DNA of 64,000 nucleotides from Lamellibrachia columna (Eukaryota > Annelida > Polychaeta > Sabellida > Siboglinidae), in assembly GCA_963662155.1 (NCBI GenBank), contig OY759274.1:46795565-46859564 (forward strand). The letters are read 5' to 3'. Positions 52,501 to 63,443 of the stretch are shown here, in pieces (the stretch's first letter is position 1; the number at the start of each line of letters is the position of its first letter). A program made the translations under genes and the position numbers. The notes beneath the pieces were generated by a model, which was given only the letters and a program-made list of their open reading frames with translations, made no database searches and was not told the origin of the DNA.

Positions 52501-53763
52501 TATTAATGTCAACTAGTTCGTCTATCTTCTACTCGACAAAGACTATTAATGTCAACTAGATCGTCTAGCGTCTACTCGACAACGACTATTAATGTCTACT
52601 AGTTCGTCTAGCGTCTACTCGTCAACGACTATTAATGTCAACTAGTTCGTCTCTCGTCTAGTCGAAAACTACTATTAATGTCAACTAGTTCGTCTTGCGT
52701 CTACTCAACAACTACTGTTAATGTCAACTAGTTCGTCTAGCGGCTACTTATCAATGACTATTAATATCAACTAGTTCGTCTAGCGTATACTCGACAACGA
52801 CTATTAATGTCAACTAGTTCGTCTAGCGTCTACTCGACAAAGACTATTAATGTCAACTAGTTCGTCTATCCTCTACTCGACAACTACTATTAATGTCAAC
52901 TAGTTCGTCTCGCGTCTACTCGACAACGACTATTAATGTCAACTAGTTCGTCTCGCGTCCACGCGACAACCACTATTAATGTCAACTAGTTCGTCTAGCG
53001 TCTACTCGACAACGACTATTAATTTCAACTAGTTCGTGTAGCATCTACTCGACAACGACTGTTAATGTCAACTAGTTCGTGTAGCGTCTACTCGGCAACG
53101 ACTATTAATGTCAACTAGTTCGTCTAGCGTCTACTCGACAACGACTATTAATGTCATCTAGTTCGTCTATCCTCTACTCGACAACTACTATTAATGTCAA
53201 CTAGTTCGTCTCGCGTCCACGCGACAACGACTATTAATGTCAACTAGTTCGTGTAGCGTCTACTCGACAACGACTATTAATGTCAACTAGTTCGTCTCGC
53301 GTCCACGCGACAACGACTATTAATGTCAACTAGTTCGTGTAGCGTCTACTCGGCAACAACTATTAATGTCAACTAGTTCGTCTATCCTCTACTCGACAAC
53401 TACTATTAATATCAATTAGTTCGTCTCGCGTCTACTCGACAACGACTATTAATGTCAACTAGTTCGTGTAGTGTCTACTCGACAACGAATATTAATGTCA
53501 ACTAGTTCGTCTAGCCTCTACTCGACAACTACTATTAATGTCAACTAGTTCGTCTCGTGTCTACTCGACAACGACTATTAATGTCAACTAGTTCGTCTAG
53601 CCTCTACTCGACAAAGACTATTAATGTCAACTAGATCGTCTCGTGTCTACTCGACAACGACTATTAATGTCAACTAGTTCGTCTAGCGTCTACTCAACAA
53701 CGACTATTAATGTCAACTAGTTCGTCTAGTGTCTACTCGACAACTAGTATTAATGTCAACTAG

Positions 53764-53790
53764 TTCGTCTAGAGTCTACTCGTCAACTAG
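53764..53790 (+). repeat. Truncated 27-bp monomer (16-bp deletion)
   Basis: TTCG at 53,764 is followed by the next TTCG at 53,791, only 27 bp instead of 43. The missing 16 bases run from CGAC to GTCAA. In an intact neighbour the sequence GTCAAC occurs twice, 16 bp apart, and here only one copy remains, fused directly to TAGTTCG. This is a clean microhomology deletion of 6 bp and the only large break of the 43-bp phase in the window. Confidence 0.93.
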
Positions 53791-54327
53791 TTCGTCTCGC
53801 GTCTACTCGACAACGACTATTAATGTCAACTAGTTCGTGTAGTGTCTACTCGACAACGACTATTAATGTCAAATAGTTCGTCTAGCGTCTACTCGACAAT
53901 GACTATTAATGTCAACTAGTTCGTCTAGCATCTACTCGACAACGACTATTAATGTCAACTAGTTCGTCTAGCATCTACTCGACAACGACTATTAATGTCA
54001 ACTAATTCGTCTATCATCTACTCGACAACTACTATTAATGTCAACTAGTTTGTCTCGTGTCTACTCGACAACGACTATTAATGTCAACTAGTTCGTCTAG
54101 CCTCTACTCGACAAAGACTATTAATGTCAACTAGATCGTCTAGCGTCTACTCGACAACGACTATTAATATCAACTAGTTCGTCTAGCGTCTACTCGACAA
54201 CGACTATTAATGTCAACTAGTTCGTCTAGCGTCTACTCGTCAACGACTATTAATGTCAACTAATTCGTCTCGCGTCTAGTCGACAACTACTATTAATGTC
54301 AACTAGTTCGTCTACCGTCTACTCGTC

Positions 54328-56090
54328 AACGACTATTAATGTCAACTAGTTCGTCTTGCGACTATTCGACAACTACTATTAATGTCAATTAGTTCGTCTA
54401 GCGTCTATTCGACAACGACTATTAATGTCAACTAATTCGTCTAGCGTCTACTCGACAACGACTATTAATGTCAACTAGTTCGTCTATCCTCTACTCGACA
54501 ACTACTATTAATGTCAACTAGTTCGTCTCGCATCTACTCGACAAAGACTATTAATGTCAACTAGTTCGTCTGGCGTCCGCTCGACAACGACTATTAATGT
54601 CAACTAGTTCGTCTAGCGTCTACTCGACAATGACTATTAATATCATCTAGTTCGTGTAGCATCTACTCGACAACGACTATTAATGTCAACTATTTCGTCT
54701 AGCGGCAACTCGATAACGACTGTTAATGTCAACTAGTTCGTCTAGCGACTAATCGACAACGACTGTTAATGTCAACTAGTTCGTCTAGCGGCTACTCAAC
54801 AACGACTGTTAATGCAAACTAGTTCGTCTAGCGTCTATTCGACAACGACTATTAATGTCAACTAGTTCGTCTAGCGTCTACTCGACAACGACTATTAATG
54901 TCATCTAGTTCGTGTAGCATCTATTCGACAACGACTATTAATGTCAACTAGTTCGTCTAGCATCTACTTAACAAAGACTATTAATGTCAACTAGTTCGTC
55001 CAGCGTCTACTCGACAACTAGTATTAATGTCAACTAGTTCGTCTAGAGTCTACACGTCAACGACTATTAATATCAACTATTTCGTCTAGCCTGTACTCGA
55101 CTACAACTATTAATATGAACTAGTTCGTCTAGCGGCTACTTGTCAATGACTATTAATGTCAACTGGTTCGTCTAGCGTTTACACGACAACGACTATTAAT
55201 GTCACCTAGTTCGTCTAGCGTCTACTCGACAACGATTATTAACGTCAACTAGTTCGTCTAGCGTCTACTCGACAACGACTATTAATGTCAACTAGTTCGT
55301 CTAGCGTCTACTCGACAACGACTATTAATGTCATCTAGTTCGTCTATCCTCTACTCGACAACTACTATTAATGTCAACTAGTTCGTCTCGCGTCCACGCG
55401 ACAACGACTATTAATGTCAACTAGTTCGTGTAGCGTCTACTCGACAACGACTATTAATGTCAACTAGTTCGTCTCGCGTCCACGCGACAACGACTATTAA
55501 TGTCAACTAGTTCGTGTAGCGTCTACTCGGCAACAACTATTAATGTCAACTAGTTCGTCTATCCTCTACTCGACAACTACTATTAATATCAATTAGTTCG
55601 TCTCGCGTCTACTCGACAACGACTATTAATGTCAACTAGTTCGTGTAGTGTCTACTCGACAACGAATATTAATGTCAACTAGTTCGTCTAGCCTCTACTC
55701 GACAACGACTATTAATGTCAACTAGTTCGTCTAGCATCTACTCGACAACGACTATTAATGTCAACTAGTTCGTCTAGCATCTACTCGACAACGACTATTA
55801 ATGTCAACTAGTTCGTCTATCCTCTACTCGAAAACTACTATTAATGTCAACTAGTTCGTCTCGTGTCTACTCGACAACGACTATTAATATCAACTAGTTC
55901 ATCTCGCGTCCACTCGACAACGACTATTAATGTCAACTAGTTCGTCTAGCCTCTACTCGACAAAGACTATTAATTTCAACTAGGTCGTCTAGCGTCTACT
56001 CGACAACGACTATTAATATCAACTAGTTCGTCTAGCGTCTACTCGACAACGACTATTAACGTCAACTAGTTCGTCTACCGTCTACTCGTC
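54328..56090 (+). repeat. Higher-order repeat, block 4, divergent leading unit
   Basis: The landmark CTACCGTCTACTCGTCAACG ends at 54,328-54,331 and recurs at 56,091, exactly 1,763 bp or 41 monomers later. It is less similar to the later units than they are to each other: it ends in CGACTATT rather than CGACAATT, and it has a run of GTGTAGCATCTATT, CAGCGTC, CCTGTACTCG (55,089) and GCGTTTACACG monomers in its middle. The stretch from about 54,835 is repeated at the right edge of the window with an offset of 8,815 bp. Confidence 0.75.
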
Positions 56091-57853
56091 AACGACAATT
56101 AATGTCAACTATTTCGTCTCGCGTCTAGTCGACAACTACTATTAATGTCAACTAGTTCGTCTAGCTTCTACTCGTCAACGACTATTAATGTCAACTAGTT
56201 CGTCTTGCGTCTACTCGACAACTACTATTAATATCAATTAGTTCGTCTAGCGTCTATTCGACAACGACTATTAATGTCAACTAGTTCGTCTAGCGGCTAC
56301 TCGACAACGACTGTTAATGCAAACTAGTTCGTCTAGCGTCTATTCGACAACGACTATTAATGTCAACTACTTCGTCTAACGACTACTCGATAACGACTAT
56401 TAATGTTAACTAATTCGTCTAGCGGCTACTTGTCAATGACTATTAATGTCAACTAGTTCGTCTAGCGTTTACTCGACAACGACTATTAATGTCAACTAGT
56501 TCGTCTAGCGTCTACTCGAAAACGACTATTAATGTCAACTAGTTCGTCTAGCGTCTACTCGACAACGACTATTAATGTCAACTAATTCGTCTAGCGTCTA
56601 TTCGACAACGACTGTTAATGTCAACTAGTTCGTCTAGCTTCTATTCGACAACGACTGTTAATGTCAACTAGTTCGTCTAGCGGCTACTCGACAACGGCTG
56701 TTAATGTCAATTAGTTCGTCTAGCGGCTACTCGACAACGACTGTTAATGCAAACTAGTTCGTCTAGCGTCTATTCGACAACGACTATTAATGTCAACTAC
56801 TTCGTCTAACGACTACTCGACAACGACTATTAATGTCAACTAATTCGTCTAGCGGCTACTTGTCAATGACTATTAATGTCAACTAGTTCGTCTAGCGTTT
56901 ACTCGACAACGACTATTAATGTCAACTAGTTCGTCTAGCGTCTACTCGAAAACGACTATTAATGTCAACTAGTTCGTCTAGCGTCTACTCGACAACGACT
57001 ATTAATGTCAACTAATTCGTCTAACGTCTACTCGACAACGACTATTCATGTCAACTAGTTCGTGTAGCGTCTACTCGACAACGACTATTAATGTCAACTA
57101 GTTCGTCTATCCTCTACTCGACAACTACTATTAATATCAATTAGTTCGTCTCGCGTCTACTCGACAACGACTATTAATGTCAACTAGTTCGTGTAGTGTC
57201 TACTCGACAACGAATATTAATGTCAACTAGTTCGTCTAGCCTCTACTCGACAACGACTATTAATGTCAACTAGTTCGTCTAGCATCTACTCGACAACGAC
57301 TATTAATGTCAACTAGTTCGTCTAGCATCTACTCGACAACGACTATTAATGTCAACTAGTTCGTCTATCCTCTACTCGAAAACTACTATTAATGTCAACT
57401 AGTTCGTCTCGTGTCTACTCGACAACGACTATTAATGTCAACTAGTTCATCTCGCGTCCACTCGACAACTACTATTAATGTCAACTAGTTCGTCTAGCTT
57501 CTACTCGACAAAGACTATTAATTTCAACTAGGTCGTCTAGCGTCTACTCGACAACGACTAAAAATATCAACTAGTTCGTCTAGCGTCTACTCGACAACGA
57601 CTATTAACGTCAACTAGTTCGTCTACCGTCTACTCGTCAACGACTATTAATGTCAACTATTTCATCTCGCGTCCACTCGACAACGACTATTAATGTCAAC
57701 TAGTTCGTCTAGCCTCTACTCGACAAAGACTATTAATTTCAACTAGGTCGTCTAGCGTCTACTCGACAACGACTATTAATATCAACTAGTTCGTCTAGCG
57801 TCTACTCGACAACGACTATTAACGTCAACTAGTTCGTCTACCGTCTACTCGTC
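56091..57853 (+). repeat. Higher-order repeat, block 4, 41-monomer unit a
   Basis: Unit of 1,763 bp, exactly 41 x 43, from CAACGACAATTAATG at 56,091 to the same at 57,854. A second landmark, TTCATCTCGCGTCC, gives the same spacing (55,898 to 57,661). It includes paired CTGTTAATG monomers, TGTTAATGCAAACTAG, CTACTTCGTCTAACGACTACTCG, two GCGGCTACTTGTCAATGAC monomers and ACGACTAAAAATATC (57,558). Confidence 0.88.
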
Positions 57854-59616
57854 AACGACAATTAATGTCAACTATTTCGTCTCGCCTCTAGTCGACAACT
57901 ACTATTAATGTCAACTAGTTCGTCTAGCTTCTACTCGTCAACGACTATTAATGTCAACTAGTTCGTCTTGCGTCTACTCGACAACTACTATTAATATCAA
58001 TTAGTTCGTCTAGCGTCTATTCGACAACGACTGTTAATGTCAACTAGTTCGTCTAGCGGCTACTCGACAACGACTGTTAATGCAAACTAGTTCGTCTAGC
58101 GTCTATTCGACAACGACTATTAATGTCAACTACTTCGTCTAACGACTACTCGATAACGACTATTAATGTTAACTAATTCGTCTAGCGGCTACTTGTCAAT
58201 GACTATTAATGTCAACTAGTTCGTCTAGCGTTTACTCGACAACGACTATTAATGTCAACTAGTTCGTCTAGCGTCTACTCGAAAACGACTATTAATGTCA
58301 ACTAGTTCGTCTAGCGTCTACTCGACAACGACTATTAATGTCAACTAATTCGTCTAGCGTCTATTCGACAACGACTGTTAATGTCAACTAGTTCGTCTAG
58401 CTTCTATTCGACAACGACTGTTAATGTCAACTAGTTCGTCTAGCGGCTACTCGACAACGGCTGTTAATGTCAATTAGTTCGTCTAGCGGCTACTCGACAA
58501 CGACTGTTAATGCAAACTAGTTCGTCTAGCGTCTATTCGACAACGACTATTAATGTCAACTACTTCGTCTAACGACTACTCGACAACGACTATTAATGTC
58601 AACTAATTCGTCTAGCGGCTACTTGTCAATGACTATTAATGTCAACTAGTTCGTCTAGCGTTTACTCGACAACGACTATTAATGTCAACTAGTTCGTCTA
58701 GCGTCTACTCGAAAACGACTATTAATGTCAACTAGTTCGTCTAGCGTCTACTCGACAACGACTATTAATGTCAACTAATTCGTCTAACGTCTACTCGACA
58801 ACGACTATTCATGTCAACTAGTTCGTGTAGCGTCTACTCGACAACGACTATTAATGTCAACTAGTTCGTCTATCCTCTACTCGACAACTACTATTAATAT
58901 CAATTAGTTCGTCTCGCGTCTACTCGACAACGACTATTAATGTCAACTAGTTCGTGTAGTGTCTACTCGACAACGAATATTAATGTCAACTAGTTCGTCT
59001 AGCCTCTACTCGACAACGACTATTAATGTCAACTAGTTCGTCTAGCATCTACTCGACAACGACTATTAATGTCAACTAGTTCGTCTAGCATCTACTCGAC
59101 AACGACTATTAATGTCAACTAGTTCGTCTATCCTCTACTCGAAAACTACTATTAATGTCAACTAGTTCGTCTCGTGTCTACTCGACAACGACTATTAATG
59201 TCAACTAGTTCATCTCGCGTCCACTCGACAACTACTATTAATGTCAACTAGTTCGTCTAGCTTCTACTCGACAAAGACTATTAATTTCAACTAGGTCGTC
59301 TAGCGTCTACTCGACAACGACTAAAAATATCAACTAGTTCGTCTAGCGTCTACTCGACAACGACTATTAACGTCAACTAGTTCGTCTACCGTCTACTCGT
59401 CAACGACTATTAATGTCAACTATTTCATCTCGCGTCCACTCGACAACGACTATTAATGTCAACTAGTTCGTCTAGCCTCTACTCGACAAAGACTATTAAT
59501 TTCAACTAGGTCGTCTAGCGTCTACTCGACAACGACTATTAATATCAACTAGTTCGTCTAGCGTCTACTCGACAACGACTATTAACGTCAACTAGTTCGT
59601 CTACCGTCTACTCGTC
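57854..59616 (+). repeat. Higher-order repeat, block 4, 41-monomer unit b
   Basis: Nearly identical to unit a in the same order and exactly 1,763 bp long. It repeats the odd ACTAAAAATATC variant at 59,321 (57,558 in unit a), and differs by few bases, for example TCGCCTCTAG near 57,890 where unit a has TCGCGTCTAG near 56,128, and CGACTGTT near 58,031 where unit a has CGACTATT. Confidence 0.88.
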
Positions 59617-61379
59617 AACGACAATTAATGTCAACTATTTCGTCTCGCCTCTAGTCGACAACTACTATTAATGTCAACTAGTTCGTCTAGCTTCTACTCG
59701 TCAACGACTATTAATGTCAACTAGTTCGTCTTGCGTCTACTCGACAACTACTATTAATATCAATTAGTTCGTCTAGCGTCTATTCGACAACGACTGTTAA
59801 TGTCAACTAGTTCGTCTAGCGGCTACTCGACAACGACTGTTAATGCAAACTAGTTCGTCTAGCGTCTATTCGACAACGACTATTAATGTCAACTACTTCG
59901 TCTAACGACTACTCGATAACGACTATTAATGTTAACTAATTCGTCTAGCGGCTACTTGTCAATGACTATTAATGTCAACTAGTTCGTCTAGCGTTTACTC
60001 GACAACGACTATTAATGTCAACTAGTTCGTCTAGCGTCTACTCGAAAACGACTATTAATGTCAACTAGTTCGTCTAGCGTCTACTCGACAACGACTATTA
60101 ATGTCAACTAATTCGTCTAGCGTCTATTCGACAACGACTGTTAATGTCAACTAGTTCGTCTAGCGTCTATTCGACAACGACTGTTAATGTCAACTAGTTC
60201 GTCTAGCGGCTACTCGACAATGGCTGTTAATGTCAATTAGTTCGTCTAGCGGCTACTCGACAACGACTGTTAATGCAAACTAGTTCGTCTAGCGTCTATT
60301 CGACAACGACTATTAATGTCAACTACTTCGTCTAACGACTACTCGACAACGACTATTAATGTCAACTAATTCGTCTAGCCTGTACTCGACAACAACTATT
60401 AATATGAACTAGTTCGTCTAGCGGCTACTTGTCAATGACTATTAATGTCAACTGGTTCGTCTAGCGTTTACACGACAACGACTATTAATGTCACCTAGTT
60501 CGTCTAGCGTCTACTCGACAACGATTATTAACGTCAACTAGTTCGTCTAGCGTCTACTCGACAACGACTATTAATGTCAACTAGTTCGTCTAGCGTCTAC
60601 TCGACAACGACTATTAATGTCATATAGTTCGTCTATCCTCTACTCGACAACTACTATTAATGTCAACTAGTTCGTCTCGCGTCCACGCGACAACGACTAT
60701 TAATGTCAACTAGTTCGTGTAGCGTCTACTCGACAACGACTATTAATGTCAACTAGTTCGTCTCGCGTCCACGCGACAACGACTATTAATGTCAACTAGT
60801 TCGTGTAGCGTCTACTCGGCAACAACTATTAATGTCAACTAGTTCGTCTATCCTCTACTCGACAACTACTATTAATATCAATTAGTTCGTCTCGCGTCTA
60901 CTCGACAACGACTATTAATGTCAACTAGTTCGTGTAGTGTCTACTCGACAACGAATATTAATGTCAACTAGTTCGTCTAGCCTCTACTCGACAACGACTA
61001 TTAATGTCAACTAGTTCGTCTAGCATCTACTCGACAACGACTATTAATGTCAACTAGTTCGTCTAGCATCTACTCGACAACGACTATTAATGTCAACTAG
61101 TTCGTCTATCCTCTACTCGAAAACTACTATTAATGTCAACTAGTTCGTCTCGTGTCTACTCGACAACGACTATTAATATCAACTAGTTCATCTCGCGTCC
61201 ACTCGACAACGACTATTAATGTCAACTAGTTCGTCTAGCCTCTACTCGACAAAGACTATTAATTTCAACTAGGTCGTCTAGCGTCTACTCGACAACGACT
61301 ATTAATATCAACTAGTTCGTCTAGCGTCTACTCGACAACGACTATTAACGTCAACTAGTTCGTCTACCGTCTACTCGTC
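59617..61379 (+). repeat. Higher-order repeat, block 4, unit c (second half switched)
   Basis: Also 1,763 bp. Its first part follows units a and b, but from about 60,378 (CCTGTACTCG) it matches 55,089 onward, the leading unit, at an offset of 5,289 bp (123 monomers, exactly three 41-monomer units). The block therefore repeats at two levels: 41 monomers, and 123 monomers made of dissimilar 41-monomer units. Confidence 0.85.
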
Positions 61380-63443
61380 AACGACAATTAATGTCAACTA
61401 TTTCGTCTCGCGTCTAGTCGACAACTACTATTAATGTCAACTAGTTCGTCTAGCTTCTACTCGTCAACGACTATTAATGTCAACTAGTTCGTCTTGCGTC
61501 TTCTCGACAACTACTATTAATATCAATTAGTTCGTCTAGCGTCTATTCGACAACGACTGTTAATGTCAACTAGTTCGTCTAGCGGCTACTCGACAACGAC
61601 TGTTAATGCAAACTAGTTCGTCTAGCGTCTATTCGACAACGACTATTAATGTCAACTACTTCGTCTAACGACTACTCGATAACGACTATTAATGTTAACT
61701 AATTCGTCTAGCGGCTACTTGTCAATGACTATTAATGTCAACTAGTTCGTCTAGCGTTTACTCGACAACGACTATTAATGTCAACTAGTTCGTCTAGCGT
61801 CTACTCGAAAACGACTATTAATGTCAACTAGTTCGTCTAGCGTCTACTCGACAACGACTATTAATGTCAACTAATTCGTCTAGCGTCTATTCGACAACGA
61901 CTGTTAATGTCAACTAGTTCGTCTAGCTTCTATTCGACAACGACTGTTAATGTCAACTAGTTCGTCTAGCGGCTACTCGACAACGGCTGTTAATGTCAAT
62001 TAGTTCGTCTAGCGGCTACTCGACAACGACTGTTAATGCAAACTAGTTCGTCTAGCGTCTATTCGACAACGACTATTAATGTCAACTACTTCGTCTAACG
62101 ACTACTCGACAACGACTATTAATGTCAACTAATTCGTCTAGCGGCTACTTGTCAATGACTATTAATGTCAACTAGTTCGTCTAGCGTTTACTCGACAACG
62201 ACTATTAATGTCAACTAGTTCGTCTAGCGTCTACTCGAAAACGGCTGTTAATGTCAATTAGTTCGTCTAGCGGCTACTCGACAACGACTGTTAATGCAAA
62301 CTAGTTCGTCTAGCGTCTATTCGACAACGACTATTAATGTCAACTACTTCGTCTAACGACTACTCGACAACGACTATTAATGTCAACTAATTCGTCTAGC
62401 GGCTACTTGTCAATGACTATTAATGTCAACTACTTCGTCTAACGACTACTCGACAACGACTATTAATGTCAACTAATTCGTCTAGCGGCTACTTGTCAAT
62501 GACTATTAATGTCAACTAGTTCGTCTAGCGTTTACTCGACAACGACTATTAATGTCAACTAGTTCGTCTAGCGTCTACTCGAAAACGACTATTAATGTCA
62601 ACTAATTCGTCTAACGTCTACTCGACAACGACTATTCATGTCAACTAGTTCGTGTAGCGTCTACTCGACAACGACTATTAATGTCAACTAGTTCGTCTAT
62701 CCTCTACTCGACAACTACTATTAATATCAATTAGTTCGTCTCGCGTCTACTCGACAACGACTATTAATGTCAACTAGTTCGTGTAGTGTCTACTCGACAA
62801 CGAATATTAATGTCAACTAGTTCGTCTAGCCTCTACTCGACAACGACTATTAATGTCAACTAGTTCGTCTAGCATCTACTCGACAACGACTATTAATGTC
62901 AACTAGTTCGTCTAGCATCTACTCGACAACGACTATTAATGTCAACTAGTTCGTCTATCCTCTACTCGAAAACTACTATTAATGTCAACTAGTTCGTCTC
63001 GTGTCTACTCGACAACGACTATTAATGTCAACTAGTTCATCTCGCGTCCACTCGACAACTACTATTAATGTCAACTAGTTCGTCTAGCTTCTACTCGACA
63101 AAGACTATTAATTTCAACTAGGTCGTCTAGCGTCTACTCGACAACGACTAAAAATATCAACTAGTTCGTCTAGCGTCTACTCGACAACGACTATTAACGT
63201 CAACTAGTTCGTCTACCGTCTACTCGTCAACGACTATTAATGTCAACTATTTCATCTCGCGTCCACTCGACAACGACTATTAATGTCAACTAGTTCGTCT
63301 AGCCTCTACTCGACAAAGACTATTAATTTCAACTAGGTCGTCTAGCGTCTACTCGACAACGACTATTAATATCAACTAGTTCGTCTAGCGTCTACTCGAC
63401 AACGACTATTAACGTCAACTAGTTCGTCTACCGTCTACTCGTC
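61380..63443 (+). repeat. Higher-order repeat, block 4, unit d expanded to 48 monomers
   Basis: From landmark at 61,380 to 63,444 is 2,064 bp, or 48 monomers, seven more than the other units. The increase is a 6-monomer tandem repeat (GGCTGTTAATGTCAATTAG at 61,985 and 62,243, 258 bp apart), then a 2-monomer repeat (CTACTTCGTCTAACG at 62,344 and 62,430, 86 bp apart), minus one monomer lost near 62,600. ACTAAAAATATC is present at 63,148. Confidence 0.85.

Larger units (their letters stand above)
47251..54300 (+). repeat. Irregular satellite stretch between blocks 3 and 4
   Basis: All satellite, without one dominant repeating unit. It carries variants shared with block 4 (CCACGCGACAACG monomers, GTGTAGCGTC, ATCAATTAG) and with block 1 (GCGGCTACTTGTCAATGAC, CACCTAGTTCG, CGATTATTAACGTC around 48,870-49,000 and 50,690-50,800). 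The local stretch near 48,480-48,760 matches 55,810-56,090; the offset is 7,337 bp, or 171 monomers minus the 16-bp deletion at 53,791. No gene or insertion seen. Confidence 0.75.
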
